Positions 13,006-24,645 of a DNA stretch of 64,000 bases are shown here, in pieces. The stretch's first letter is position 1; every line of letters starts with the position of its first letter. The stretch covers positions 79,310,271-79,374,270 of the forward strand of contig NC_132997.1 in NCBI RefSeq assembly GCF_048564905.1, written 5' to 3'. The notes beneath the pieces are model-generated. The model saw only the letters and a list, made by a program, of their open reading frames with translations, did not search any database and was not told where the DNA came from. Origin of the DNA: Vicugna pacos. Its lineage: Eukaryota > Chordata > Mammalia > Artiodactyla > Camelidae. Both the position numbers and the translations under genes were made by a program.

Positions 13006-13699
13006 GAGCCTGAGGGCAGTGCCAGTGGGTGGCCGACAGGCCAGCACTGCCTGGGAGAGGGCATGCCGGGGCACACCAGCTGGCCAGCAAGGCAGGCTCC
13101 AGAGGGCCCCCAGTGCCCCATGCCATTAAACCCCAAAGGGGTGGGGCCAAGCGAGAGCCAGGGGCTGCTGACAGACTGGCAGCAGACAGAGATGATGCAG
13201 CCAGCAGCTGCTGTTTATTTTGGGGCCCGGGAGGAGAAGAAGGACTGGTTAGGACCCACCTCATTCTAACAATAAACTGAACAAGGCATAATGAGGAGGG
13301 TGCCCCCCTCCCAGCCAAGGCAACAGCCCTGGCCACCTGCTGGGCTTTGCTGAGAGCTGAATGGCCTAGGTGTCAGAAGCATCTTGCTAGACGCTCTAAT
13401 CTGGCCTCCACCAACAGACACAGTGCTCCCTACCCCATGCCGGCCCCCTCCCCAGCGCCCTGTGCTGGACTTGTAAATGGCCCAGGAAGACAACAGCAAA
13501 CCCACCCCCTGCAGTGTCAGGTTCCAGGAACAAATGGTTTTTCCTGTCTCAGGAACAAAGGGGCTGCTCCTGCCTGCCACCAGCGGCTTTGGTTCCCCGA
13601 CTCTGGCGCTTGTTAACTAAGGTCTGCGATGGCCAACCTGGGCTGCGGCAAGGCTGGCTGGCAGGATTCCTGGAAGGCCAGGATGTCAGACGTTTCCAA

Positions 13700-13915
13700 G
13701 AGGACTTTGGAGCCCCAATGCCTAGCTCTGAACCCCAGCCCTGCCTCCTCCTGGCTTACCACCTTTGGTAAATTAACCTCTCTGTGTCTGTTTTCTCATC
13801 AATAAAGGACCATAACAGTGCCTTTCTCATCAGGCTGATGTCAGGATTCAATGAGTGAAGTGCTTAGAAGGGTGGCTGGCACATAATTACTGCTGCTAAT
13901 ATTATCACCATCCTC
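13700..13915 (+). mobile_element. MIR SINE
   Basis: ctctgtgtctgttttctcat, then gatgtcaggattcaatgagt and gtggctggcacataattact follow the MIR core and 3' part in sense. Confidence 0.7.
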
Positions 13916-14754
13916 ATCATCCGTTAGTCTGGAAGTTTCCTTCTCACAGTATGAACCCAGGAAGACAGTTTTCCTGGATTTCACTCATGGATTTTAAATT
14001 CCCAGGCTAGAGGAATTTAGGTGTAGATGAACTAGAGATATCTGGTTCTTGGGGCTATAATCCCATCTACTCCATGGATGAGGAAGGTTTTTGTGGACTG
14101 GCCTGAGAATCTTACCACTATTCATAGTATATCTCGATAGGAATATATATTTTACACTTCAAGTAACCAATTTCCACAATTGTAAGTTAAAATCTGTGGT
14201 TCTTTAAAAAAATATGAATGATGTAAGAGGAAGGGGCTTCAATAAAGTTTTCGTCTACAGATGCACTCCATTGTTCAAGGCCGTACTGTGGTCCAGACCT
14301 TCAGTTGGCGAGGGTAGGGGGTGTTAAAGATGAAAGCCTGTAGGGGCCACTGCCTTTGCAGGAGCTCACCAGCTGGAGGAACTGCTTCAGCCTGGTGTCC
14401 TGTGCACAGTAGGTGCAAAGCTAACGTTCAGTTAGTGAAACTCCCTAACACATGCACTACCTGTGGGGTCCTGGACTTCCTATCCAAGACACTAAGGATG
14501 GAGGCTGCATTTCCCACAGAGTCTCTTTTAGGGGGTCAGGACCAAAGCCCAAGCAGTCCCCAGAGCACCCTCTCCAGCAGTGTTTGTCCAGTTTCTGTCT
14601 TCAGCAAGTCAAGAGGAGGCCTTGCTACTGTGCAGAGCACACTGGTCAGTGCTGGGAAGGATACAAGGCACAATGTGACCCCGTTAACTGTCTGACTTCA
14701 CTGCCAACTGCTCCCCCCATCGCTCACGCCATGGGGCCACACCAGCCTCCTGCT

Positions 14755-15215
14755 CTTTCCTGAAAAGGTCAGGCATAGTCCTACCTCAGGGCCTTAGCAC
14801 TTGCTGTTTCCTCTCCCTCAACCATTTTTGCTCCAAATATCCACTGGCCTCACTCTCTCTCCTCCCTCAGATCTTACTCAAAAGTCACTATATAGTGGGG
14901 CTGTCTGTCCCTGACCATGCTCTACAAAATAGCACGGCAAAACCCCCACCACCGCTGCCAGTCCCTGTCTCCCTCATCTTGCTCAGTTTTCTCTACAGCA
15001 TTTATCCTCCACCTAGCACACTACACACTTAACCCATTTTGTCTATTTGTTTATTTCTTCCCTCCCCCTATCAGAATGTACGCTCCAAAAGGACAGGGAT
15101 TTTTATCCGCCCTGCTGTGTTCCCAGTACCTGACACGTGGTAAACATTTAATGTTGACTGATTGATTGATTAAATTAATACTTGAATGAATGAATAAATG
15201 AATATGAATAAGCAT
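14755..15215 (+). mobile_element. L2 LINE 3' UTR, long piece
   Basis: Text runs from cctcagggccttagcacttg, through ttactcaaaagtcactata and cctccacctagcacactaca, to gacagggatttttatccgcc and a (gaatgaat)n end. This is an unusually complete L2 3' region. Confidence 0.85.
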
Positions 15216-15394
15216 CAGATCAAGGTCCATCCCTCAATGGGCTTTTCCATCCATCAGGCATAGTAGAGAGAAGTTTGCCCAAAACTGACCAGCTCAAGGC
15301 CATTCTTAGTAAGAGTTACAGGAGAGGAAAAAAACAATAAACATTACAAAAATTCGCAGAAAGGAACCACTGTAAGATGAGAAGTCATGGAAGT

Positions 15395-15506
15395 GGGGAG
15401 GGTGTAGCTCAGTGGCAGAGTGTGTGCTTAGCTGCACGAGGTCCTGGGTTTAGTCTGCAGTACTTCCATTAAAATAAATGAATAAATAAATAAATACAAA
15501 TAAATT
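15395..15506 (+). mobile_element. Camelid-type tRNA-derived SINE (Vic-1-like)
   Basis: The head ggggagggtgtagctcagtg (A box) is followed by cacgaggtcctgggttt (B box) and cagtacttcc, then an (aaat)n tail. This is the clearest of the three copies. It is a SINE head and not a functional tRNA gene: it lacks a proper acceptor stem and has the SINE tail. Confidence 0.9.
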
Positions 15507-15584
15507 CAACAACAACAAGAAAAGTTGTGAAAGCTTTGGGGAGGTGGCAGAAACTGTGCAAAACCATGCAGGATGACCATAATG

Positions 15585-15780
15585 ATGATTAAAACAGCTG
15601 CCATTTATTGAACAGCTATCATGTGTTAAGCACTATGTAGAGTAACAATTACCTGGGCTAGGTGTTATTATTGTTGTTGTTGTTGTTATTCCCATTTTAC
15701 AGATTAGACAACTGAGGCCCGTGGAGGTGAAGAAATTTGAACAAGTGAAACAAGCTAGGAAGGCCTTCAGAGCCTGAGCC
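15585..15780 (-). mobile_element. MIR SINE with ATT/GTT microsatellite
   Basis: tcccattttacagattagac and aactgaggcccgtggaggtg are an antisense MIR core. A (gtt)n tract sits at about 15,667-15,690 inside it. Confidence 0.75.
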
Positions 15781-16654
15781 CTTCTAGCAGAGGTGTCAGC
15801 ACCTTGCCCCCATCCTCTTGCCCTCAACTTCCAACTGCTGGCACCTGAGGCTCCCTCTGGGGCTTATTCCAGTTGCCAGAGCCTAGGTGAGCCTGAGCAA
15901 GCAGCAGGCTGAAAGTGCTTGGGAAGTAAACTGCTCCCTGCTCCCAATCACAGCAACATGCTAGCCACCACCCCCTAGGACAGGATGTAGAGGCCCCAGC
16001 AGCAGGAGCTTCTGAAGGGCTAGGCCTTCAAAAGTGGCTCTGGACAAGAGTTCAAGGGGAATAAAAATTTGAATCCCAAAATAGAGGCCAGACCTTGCTA
16101 GGGGTCCATTCTCAATAGCAAGAGGTTTGTTATCTTATCCCAACCACCAGCTCCAACCAAATCATGTGTTAATGGAAGGGCTTGGGGAGGGAAGGTCAGA
16201 GTGGGCAGATGACCGGGGTTTAATCCAGACCCTTGATGTTTTATCAGGGACTCATGTGATGAGCTCCCCAGCCCCCTAGCCTCTTGAGAAGCTCTTGGGA
16301 GACAAAGCCACTATAAAGCTGCAGCGCCCCAACCTTCCAACGGAAGGCCCACTGCACATACTCCCTTTGGGCTCGCTTCCTTTCTTAAGCCCAGGGCAGT
16401 GCTCTCAGCATTCTATAGCCCACAGATCAGGGCCAAGATCCCCATGGGTGCGTGCAGCAGAGGGAGAAACATAGTAGGGGAGACCAGAGTCAGATGGAGG
16501 TTAGAGAGGACAGAGAAAGACCAAGTGCAGCTAGTTTGATGTGTGTGTGGATGCTGCCAGCTGGGAGCAGGGAAAGAAGAGATGTACACTCAACTTTTGT
16601 GGGGGGTGAGCGATCCATCAAATCTGCAGGGAGCACAGCGGGACCATCATAGGC

Positions 16655-16845
16655 TTTGTGGGTTCTAACTCTGCAGAGATCTGGGTTCAAACTCTGGTTC
16701 TCACTGTTCACGGCGAGATGCTGCCCCTCTTTGAGCCTCTGCTTCCTCGTCTACACAACTGGAACGATGCTCAGGGTGGCAGCGGGGATTAAAGAAGGTG
16801 GTGGATGAGAAGCCCTAGCACAGTGCCTGCACCTAGAAGGGCTCC
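16655..16845 (+). mobile_element. MIR SINE
   Basis: gatctgggttcaaactctgg, ctttgagcctctgcttcctc and cctagcacagtgcctgcacc follow MIR in sense. Confidence 0.75.
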
Positions 16846-18864
16846 ACTCACAGACTCTCTGACTCAGCTTCCCCACTTCCCCTGCCTGGGAGCTGCCACA
16901 ACCAGCAATCATGGGCAAAATGAGACTGCTTTTCTCTAGTTGCCAATGAGTGATGACTAAAGTAAATAATTAATCCCGGCTTGAAACCAAAGTCCAGACA
17001 TTGTTCTATGCCAGGCCTTAACTCCGTGAGAGAAGGATTAATTTGCCAAGCCACTGGGGCTCAGACCAGCACAGATTCCTGGGCAGCCACCTCTGGAAGC
17101 CCTGCCCTCGGTGACAAGCGACTGTGCCCCTCCCGGGTGCCAGGCACTGTGCTGGAAGCCCAAGGAATCAACTCTGGCCCAGAAGGCAGAACTCAGGGAA
17201 GAGTTTCACTCTCTCGAAGCCGCACTGCCAGCACCGTGCCCAGCCAGCCTGGCCTCCCTCTCTGTTGTTACAAAGAGAAATTCTCCCACACAGGCAAGGC
17301 CCTTAAAATAGCCCTTTGGGTCTGGGCCATCAGGAAACGGAATAAAGCTGGGTCGGAATGGGGCCTACCATGAAAGAGCTTACAAAGCAGCCACTTCAAA
17401 CAGCAGGGACAATCCCTTCGCGCTCAGAATCCTTAGGTGGGCAAAAGCGGCAAGGCAGGCTCTCTCCACAAAGAAATCCATTCCCCAGAAGGACAGAACC
17501 CTGGGCCGGCAGAAGCCCCGCTACCCTGGGGCAGCCCTGGAGAGGGACCAGGGGTGTGAGGCCCAGCGACAGTGTGAAACAGGCTCCGCCTGGGGGGAGG
17601 GGGCCAAACACATCTGGCTTTGTGCTTGACTAACAATGCGACCTAAACTTTCTCATCCTGTTTCCATATGAGTAAAATTCATACGTTCAGGGCTGAGTCA
17701 GGACCAAAGGTTATAAGTAAGGGCCTGGCAGCGCCTGGCACAAAACAGGAATTCAATACATGGAAGCTGTATGATGATGGCGTCCACATAATGCAGGTCA
17801 AGGTCTCCTTTATCACTGAGTGAGAACATTCCTGGAAAAAGGGAAACAGCCAGGGCTCTCTACTGGACACCATGCAGTGATGAAAGTACAGACTGGCCCA
17901 ACCCACGCCATCCCTTCTCCCACCTGGGACGCCCTGCAAGTTCACTATCAGCATTGGGCAGCACCCCCACCCCTCACTCCCTGGAGTTGCCGTCAGATAA
18001 GAGTGATCAATTTCCGCCAGGCCCGAAGTTCACGCTCCAGGGAGCCCAGAGACAGACAGGAGGGCCCCATACGCCCCACTGCATAATTTACACTGCATTG
18101 ACACACACAGAGGAAGGGATCCTGTCCCACCTCCACCCTCACCCCTGCCCCCCACCACGCGCCTCCACCCAGGCTTAGGGAGGGTGGCTTCCTCACCAGG
18201 CAAAGGGAAATGACAGCAAAGGGCCAGAGAAAGAGTGGAGGGTCAGAAAGCACAGCTGTTTCCCCTTTGCTAACTCAGCCCCCTGGATGTCACTTCCTCC
18301 CCTCAGGTAACAGCAGGGAGAGGTGGGACCGGAAATCGCTGTCTCTATCTGTCCACATAAACGACAGGCACTTAGAAAGAAGCTAAGTGTAGTTCCCAGA
18401 GGTGGTTTTCTAGAAAACATCTTCACTGAGTGACCCTGAGTGAGCCTAAAGTGATCCTGAGTTGACCTGGCTACAGGCTTCTTGTGGGAAACAGTATGGC
18501 AGGGAAACCTTGTCTAAAAACGCCCTGGCGTCAGGAAATGCTCCTTTTTATAATGCATCCCCTTTCCAAATGATTAAGAAACCAGATTGAGGGGTCTAGG
18601 ACCCTTCCCCAAAGCTATTTCCCCTGGGCTCAGTGTTTTCCAAAGCCGTTATCATATCCACCCCCCTCTGCAAGGCAGGCCAGAAAGGAAGCAATCAGCC
18701 CATATTCTGGATGGGCAAATGGAGAGCTAATGGGGAAGGTGACAGGTGGAAGGTCTCATGTCTTGAGAAGCCAACCAGCCAGGCCTCAGGTGGAATCTCC
18801 TCGGGGCCCGGTCTCCCCAGGTATGATGTGATCAAGGACTGCACAGCCACTATGGGGACAGGGC

Positions 18865-19070
18865 CAGCTTTGGAGACAGCAGGCCTAGGTCACAAAGTAA
18901 GAAGCTGTGTGATGTTCCACAATTTATTTAAACTCTCTGGGCCTCGGCGTCCTCACGTGCACAGGGTGGATGCCAGCAGTGACTATACACTTCAGCATGC
19001 CGTTTGGAGAGTTTTTGCATAAAACTCTTAGCACATAGAAACCTTCAGAAATGTTCGCTGTTATTTTTAT
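18865..19070 (+). mobile_element. MIR SINE
   Basis: aagctgtgtgatgttccaca, aactctctgggcctcggcgt and the ending gttcgctgttatttttatta follow MIR in sense. Confidence 0.65.
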
Positions 19071-19879
19071 TATTACATTTTCCCTAAAGAATCAGGCTTA
19101 CTGGAGTATCTGGCAGTGGAGTAAGGGTGAAATAAATGAAGAGATAACTTGAAGCACTGTATTTAAAATGAAATCAGGTTCAGAAAGATGTTAAAATAAA
19201 AAGCAACACCGGTCTGAATGTTTTAGGTAACACAGACTTCAGAGACGTCCTGGGCGCTCAGTAAGCTGTTTAATATTAGCCCCCAGGCCCTTCAAGGACA
19301 GAGGTCTCCTCTCTCTGCCACTGGGGGCTTCAGCGGCAGTGCTGGGGAAGGCGGATGGAAAGGACCGCGCTGTGACACACGGCCACTGCCTCAGGCCCTA
19401 CCAGCCAGGGCCCTCCACCACCGAGGCCCAAAGCAGCTGATGCCTCATTCCTTACTACTCCCCCTTCCTCCTCCCCTCTCCTTCCCCAAGACCTCTGGGG
19501 TGCAATCAACTTTTATGAGGCAGCCTGACCCCTCCGAGTAAGAGCTATAAACCCAGAGGGGCTGGGCTCCGGCCTGCCAACTGAAAAGCCCCCAACAAGG
19601 ACATGCAGAAACAGTCCCCGTCCTTATGTCGCTGTTTCAGCCACAACCACAAGAACAGCAATAGAGCCAGCTCTGGGGCCTGCCAGGAGGACCCCATAGT
19701 GACATCCAGCTGCCCTTCCCCCGAAATCCTGGGAGTAACGGAAGGTGCGGGGGTGTCTTCACAATAAACTCTGAGTTCCCTCAGCGGGCAAGTGAGGCCA
19801 CCCCCCTCCTTCTCCTTCTCCCCCACGTGGGGTTTGCCCATGTTTTCCTTCCTCGTTCCACCTCCAGCACCTTTGCTTT

Positions 19880-20040
19880 TCCCTTTCTTGGAATGCCCCT
19901 CCCCTCTTTTTCCCCTCTAAATCCCACTCTTTCCCATCCAAGTCCTAATTACTCCTCAAGGCCCATCACGAAGCCTGCCTTCCCCAGCCAGTCTTCCCTG
20001 AAAACTCCAGTTCACAGAGCGCTCCCTCTCCTGAAGCTTT
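19880..20040 (+). mobile_element. Possible L2 LINE piece
   Basis: ttggaatgcccctcccctct followed by ctcctcaaggcccatcacga and aagcctgccttccccagcca resembles the middle of the L2 3' UTR. Confidence 0.5.
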
Positions 20041-20059
20041 AGGACGCAACCGTTATTAG

Positions 20060-20260
20060 AGTAAAAGCCTAAGTTGCGCTTAATACGTACCAGGTACTGT
20101 TGTGAGCTCTTTACATTGATTAACTCATTTAATCATCACCACAACCATTTGAGCTAGGTCCTATTTTCTTTTTGTATTTTTTTTAACAGATGAAGAAACT
20201 GGGGCACAGAGGAAAAAGTAACCTGCACCAGGTCCCATGGTAGTGAGTGGTAGAGAGAGG
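20060..20260 (-). mobile_element. MIR SINE
   Basis: accaggtactgttgtgagct, cagatgaagaaactggggca and the following text are an antisense MIR. Confidence 0.75.
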
Positions 20261-20429
20261 GCTCCAGCCCAGGGATACCACAGCCCGGGCTATGTGTGTG
20301 TCTCTGACAAAACAGCCTTCCGGATACACGTCACCCTCTCAGGAGGTGCGGCCCGGACTCCTTTCTTTTCACGCCCCTCTCTCACTGACCCGGCTCTAAT
20401 GGGGAAGAAAGCGACAAGCTCACAGTCTC

Positions 20430-20640
20430 GGGTGTCACAGGCCAGGGTATGAATCCCAGCCTTGCCACTGAACTACTCTGAGTGAGAGTCACCTAAACTC
20501 TCTGCGCCTCAATGTCCGCCTCTGTAAAGTGGGGGTAGAAACACCTACCTACGTCACCTGGCTGTTAGGACACGTCAATAAAACTCCCTCTGAAAGGTGT
20601 CTTCTGCACTTCCTGGTGCGTAGTAGGTACTCATATATTG
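20430..20640 (+). mobile_element. MIR SINE
   Basis: ggtatgaatcccagccttgc, aactctctgcgcctcaatgt and tgcgtagtaggtactcatat follow MIR in sense. Confidence 0.75.
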
Positions 20641-21615
20641 GTTCTTCCCCTTCCTGCTGCATCTTGACATCCTCGCTGGACTCTGCTCAGCACTGTTGCT
20701 GATGTGACTTGCAGAGGTTCCTCGGGGACGTGAGAGGGGCTTTCTTGGGGCTGGCCCTCCCAACCTCCTGCCCTCACATCCTGACTCCACTACAGGGAGC
20801 AGCAGCCCAGCCCAGGCGAGGAGTCACACTCAGCTCTGGGAATCGCCTCTTGAAACACTGATCACCCTACTGGACTCTTCCATTATTTTTGGCAGGGGCC
20901 ATGGCCAAGAACACCTCTGGCCCTGGCTCAGAACCTATTTCCAAAGCCAGAATCTCCACCTCATTTCCCACACACACCCCTTTGTCCTTCCTGTTCCCTG
21001 GATCCCTGTCCTAATCCATGATCCCTTTCCTGGATTCTCAGAACTCCAAAGGAGTAAGCGTGACGATCGTATACGTAACTCCATTATTTGTTTTCTTTTA
21101 TTTACTGAAGAGGCAGAAGAGAACAGAGTTGCCTGTTAGACATTTTCTGGCCAAGAAATAGTCTGGTCAATGACTCAGGCTGAGGAAATTAGAAGGCAAT
21201 TTCCAGGGACTGCTGTGCAAACCCCAAAGTCAGAAGTCCTAACAACACTCCTCTAATTCACAGCCTCCACTGGCCATTAACTCATGCTGGCCCCGGAATA
21301 TCTCTTTGGAAAATGCAGCAGCTGGCGCTTATATTTCTGGAGCTGGAATCGGTCTCCTATGACATCAAATAGGTTTATTTTTCCCTTCCCTACGCCTCCC
21401 CTCTGCTTGCCACCACACACAGTGATTCCAGTCCTGATTTGCTCCCCCAAACCCTCACTCGGCTCTAAAGAGGGTCATGAAAGATGGCTGGCTGGCCCCC
21501 CTCCTCCAACAGCCTTGAAGGATGTGGTCGGTTGTTCCATGAGTAGGAATTCTTGTTAGACCTGTGAATCACCCCTAGATCACTTCCCTCCTTGGAGAAG
21601 GAGAAGAAACTGTTC

Positions 21616-21675
21616 TTGTGTGTGTGAGAGAAAGAGAGACACACAGACAGACAGAGACAGAGAGAAAGCAGGAAA
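21616..21675. repeat. GT/GA/ACAG low-complexity tract
   Basis: A short (gt)n run passes into agaga- and acag-type repeats. It is simple sequence. Confidence 0.8.
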
Positions 21676-22034
21676 GAGTGCTACGCCATGTGTGGCACTG
21701 ACCTTGGGGCTGGGATCCTATTTGACCTTGCCCTTTCCTGGAGCACTTCTCTACTCCTCTCCCCCAATCCATGTTCATTCCCTCCTTCCCAACATACCAG
21801 GAAGCCATCGCTAGGTCAGCTCCAGGAAGCCCTCCAGGTCTGAACAGCTGCTCCTTGTTTATCTGGTTCTCTTGTATGTTGGGTGTTTTCCACGGGGCAT
21901 GTAGCCCACTTTCCCATCAGACCGAACAGCTGGGCCTTCCTTTTTGCCTCAGTCTTCCCTTCTTTCGCAGCTTCACCTAAGGTCCTAAATGTACTTGAAG
22001 TGTTTTGGTGATCAGGAGCATGTGATGGAAACTA

Positions 22035-22215
22035 GTTTATGTGGGGTACCCACAATAGGGGCCAGGTACTAAATGGAAGCTTTACCCCAAATTATCTCAG
22101 ATCAATTTCCCAAAAGCCCCATGAGGTTATATGTAAGGACCCTGAGACCCAGAGTGGGCGGCCCAAGGTTACACACCTAGGATGAGTCAGAGGTGGGATT
22201 CAAACCCTGATCTGC
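22035..22215 (-). mobile_element. MIR SINE
   Basis: aaaagccccatgaggttata, cctgagacccagagtgggcg and gcccaaggttacacacctag are an antisense MIR. Confidence 0.75.
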
Positions 22216-22714
22216 CCAACACCACTCATTCCACAGTGGAATTGGCCTGAGAAGACCCTTTCCACACTGCAAGTGCACACCCTTCCTCCCATGGGGCTAA
22301 AGGAAAAATGAAGGGCAGAGAAATGAATGGGTCTGGGGCCAATTCCTAAAAATGTAGCTCCCAGGACCAAGAACAAAACCTCTGATGCTCTGAACACACA
22401 GGAGAGTGCATTATTTCTACAGGGTGGATCCTTACTTTATCACCTCAAGCATCACTGGGGAGCAAATATCATCTTGGATTTGTTCCACTCCTTCTGCCTC
22501 ACAGTGACCTCCTCCACTGCCCACCACACACTCACATCCATGGCACAAGGTGTCCCACACAGTGAGCCAGTCCTCAAATACCACCCTGCATCGCTCTCTC
22601 TCTGTCATGTAAACCTGAGCTTGGGCTCCCCAACCAGACTCCAGTGGAGGAGAAGGGCCCCACTGTACATTCATGTCTTCCTCAGGAGGTGGAGTGACCT
22701 GAATTGGCCCAGAT

Positions 22715-22895
22715 CTGCCTTGTACTAACTGGGAGCCCCTGAGCAACCTCTCCAAGTCTCAGTTCACCCATCTGCATGAAGGAATCAAAGAACCAGTCCC
22801 ATGTTAGGGTACATGAGGGGACATTTGATAAACTGTAGGAATCACATGAAATCATGCATATTAAGCATTTGGCACTGATGGTAACTGCTAACACA
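22715..22895 (+). mobile_element. MIR SINE
   Basis: cttgtactaactgggagccc, caagtctcagttcacccatc and agcatttggcactgatggta follow MIR in sense. Confidence 0.65.
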
Positions 22896-23999
22896 GGCTT
22901 TTATTTGCACTCCCTGAAGAGTCCTGTAGACGATCAGAACATTCATGACTGGGATTTGTCTGAAATAAACAATCAGGAAAGGAAACGACTGTGAAAGTGC
23001 AACGCCTCCCAAATCCCAACAAATAATCTCTTGTTTGTTTTAGATGCACGAGCTCCTCCCCACCATCACAGGACTTGACTTACACCTGTACACGCGCGTG
23101 AGGTCAAAGAATCACGTGAACTGGAACTTACATCCTTATGGAAAGTTTCAAACGAAGGTATCTGCAGTTGGCATCCAGCATCATCAGGACCATTCGAAAG
23201 ACAAGTGGTTAGAGGCCAAAGCCAGTTTACCTAAGGTCTCCCCAAGGGCAGCACATAAAAGCTAAGAGAGGAGCCCAACTCCATGCAGGGAGCCTGGCAG
23301 AGAGGAAGGAAGCCAAGGGCTGAAAGCACCTCAAACGATGGAGGTCACTTGCCTGCCTTTCATAAACAGACCAAAAGCACAAGACCCTCGGTGTCCAGGC
23401 AGTTCTCCCTCATCACAGGGACAAGCACACCCTTCACTGGGTGTCCTGGGAAGAACTTTGCAGTGTGTTCCCAGCGTTCTGGAGCCAGCAGAGCCCCTCC
23501 TGCTTGGGCCCCAGGCCTCTCATCAGCTAGCGCCGGCTAACGTGCACGTCCCAAAAGTCTCTCTGCTCTGCAATTTGCCAAACCGCAGACTCGGAATTCA
23601 CCATCAGTGGAGGGGAGGCGGGAAGAAGGCAGCCTTCGTTAGTGCAGAGGGCTGCCAGAACATATGCGACTTGAATGCAGCCTGTCCTGCCAGCTACCCA
23701 CACCAGAGTGCCTTGGCCAGAACACCTGACCTGCTGGTGTGTGGTGTCCGCCATGCAAAGGCCAAGAGAGGAGGCGATCCTAAGCTTCAGAGGCACAGCC
23801 TTGCCAGCCCTGCTCCTCCTGCCCTGTTGGCCCCACCGCCACTTTCTATTAAAGGGCCCCTCTCCTTATGTTATGCATTAATGCCCCAAACATGCAGGAA
23901 CCTCTTGTTGTCACCAGATATTTGTCTTCCTCATCAATCCCAACCAGACATTCAGGGTCCTTTGATGAACCAAATCCACTCCATGAGCAGAAGGCCAGT

Positions 24000-24110
24000 T
24001 AGACTCAGGTGCTGAGTCACAAGTGACTTTACCCCATCTGGTTCTCAGTCTCCTCATCTGTAAAGTGAGGGGGTGGAGCCACATGAGTCCTTGGGTACCT
24101 GCCAGCTCCA
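24000..24110 (+). mobile_element. MIR SINE core, partial
   Basis: ggttctcagtctcctcatct followed by gtaaagtgagggggtggagc matches the MIR core only. Confidence 0.55.
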
Positions 24111-24434
24111 CAATTCCACAATATACAACATTTTCTCCTTTAACTGTTTTCCCCAACCTGAGTTGGGAGAGCTCTGAATGGCCCCATCTGCTCAGTGACA
24201 TCACTCCCGGCCCCAAACATAATGTCATTGATTCTTACACGGGAAGCCAAGATGTTCTGGAAAACACTGTCCATAAAAAGGGAGGAAATGATCATTTCAA
24301 GGGACTCAGACAGGACTTCTTTTGTATTTTTCACGTAGAACAAGTTATTATCAATCTTAAAACCCCAAATCTTTCTTCCTTCTTTCCAGACCATTAATAG
24401 CTGCTTTTCAAAAGTGCTTTCTTAGTCAGCATCG

Positions 24435-24645
24435 CACAGATAATAAGCTACCATTTAATGAGTGCTTGGTACGTGCCAGGAACTGCGCTAAGTGCTTTGC
24501 ATGGATGATCTCATTTAATTCTCCAGACAACCCTATGAAGTAGATACTATTATTATCCTCACTTTTAAAATAAGGAAACTGAGGCCCACGGAGGTTAAAA
24601 AACTTTGCATAGCTAGTCAGTGGCTTTGAACAAGAGCCTCCAAGT
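24435..24645 (-). mobile_element. MIR SINE
   Basis: gtgcttggtacgtgccagga, tcatttaattctccagacaa and aaggaaactgaggcccacgg give a nearly full antisense MIR. Confidence 0.85.

Noticed and set aside
15395-15470. tRNA gene-like sequence with A and B boxes
   Set aside because: It is the head of a camelid-type SINE with an A-rich tail, and does not form a full cloverleaf tRNA gene.
23338-24015. 225-codon plus-strand frame
   Set aside because: No domain, no recognisable homologue, overlapping open frames on both strands, and no splice context. It reads as chance in moderately GC-rich intron DNA.
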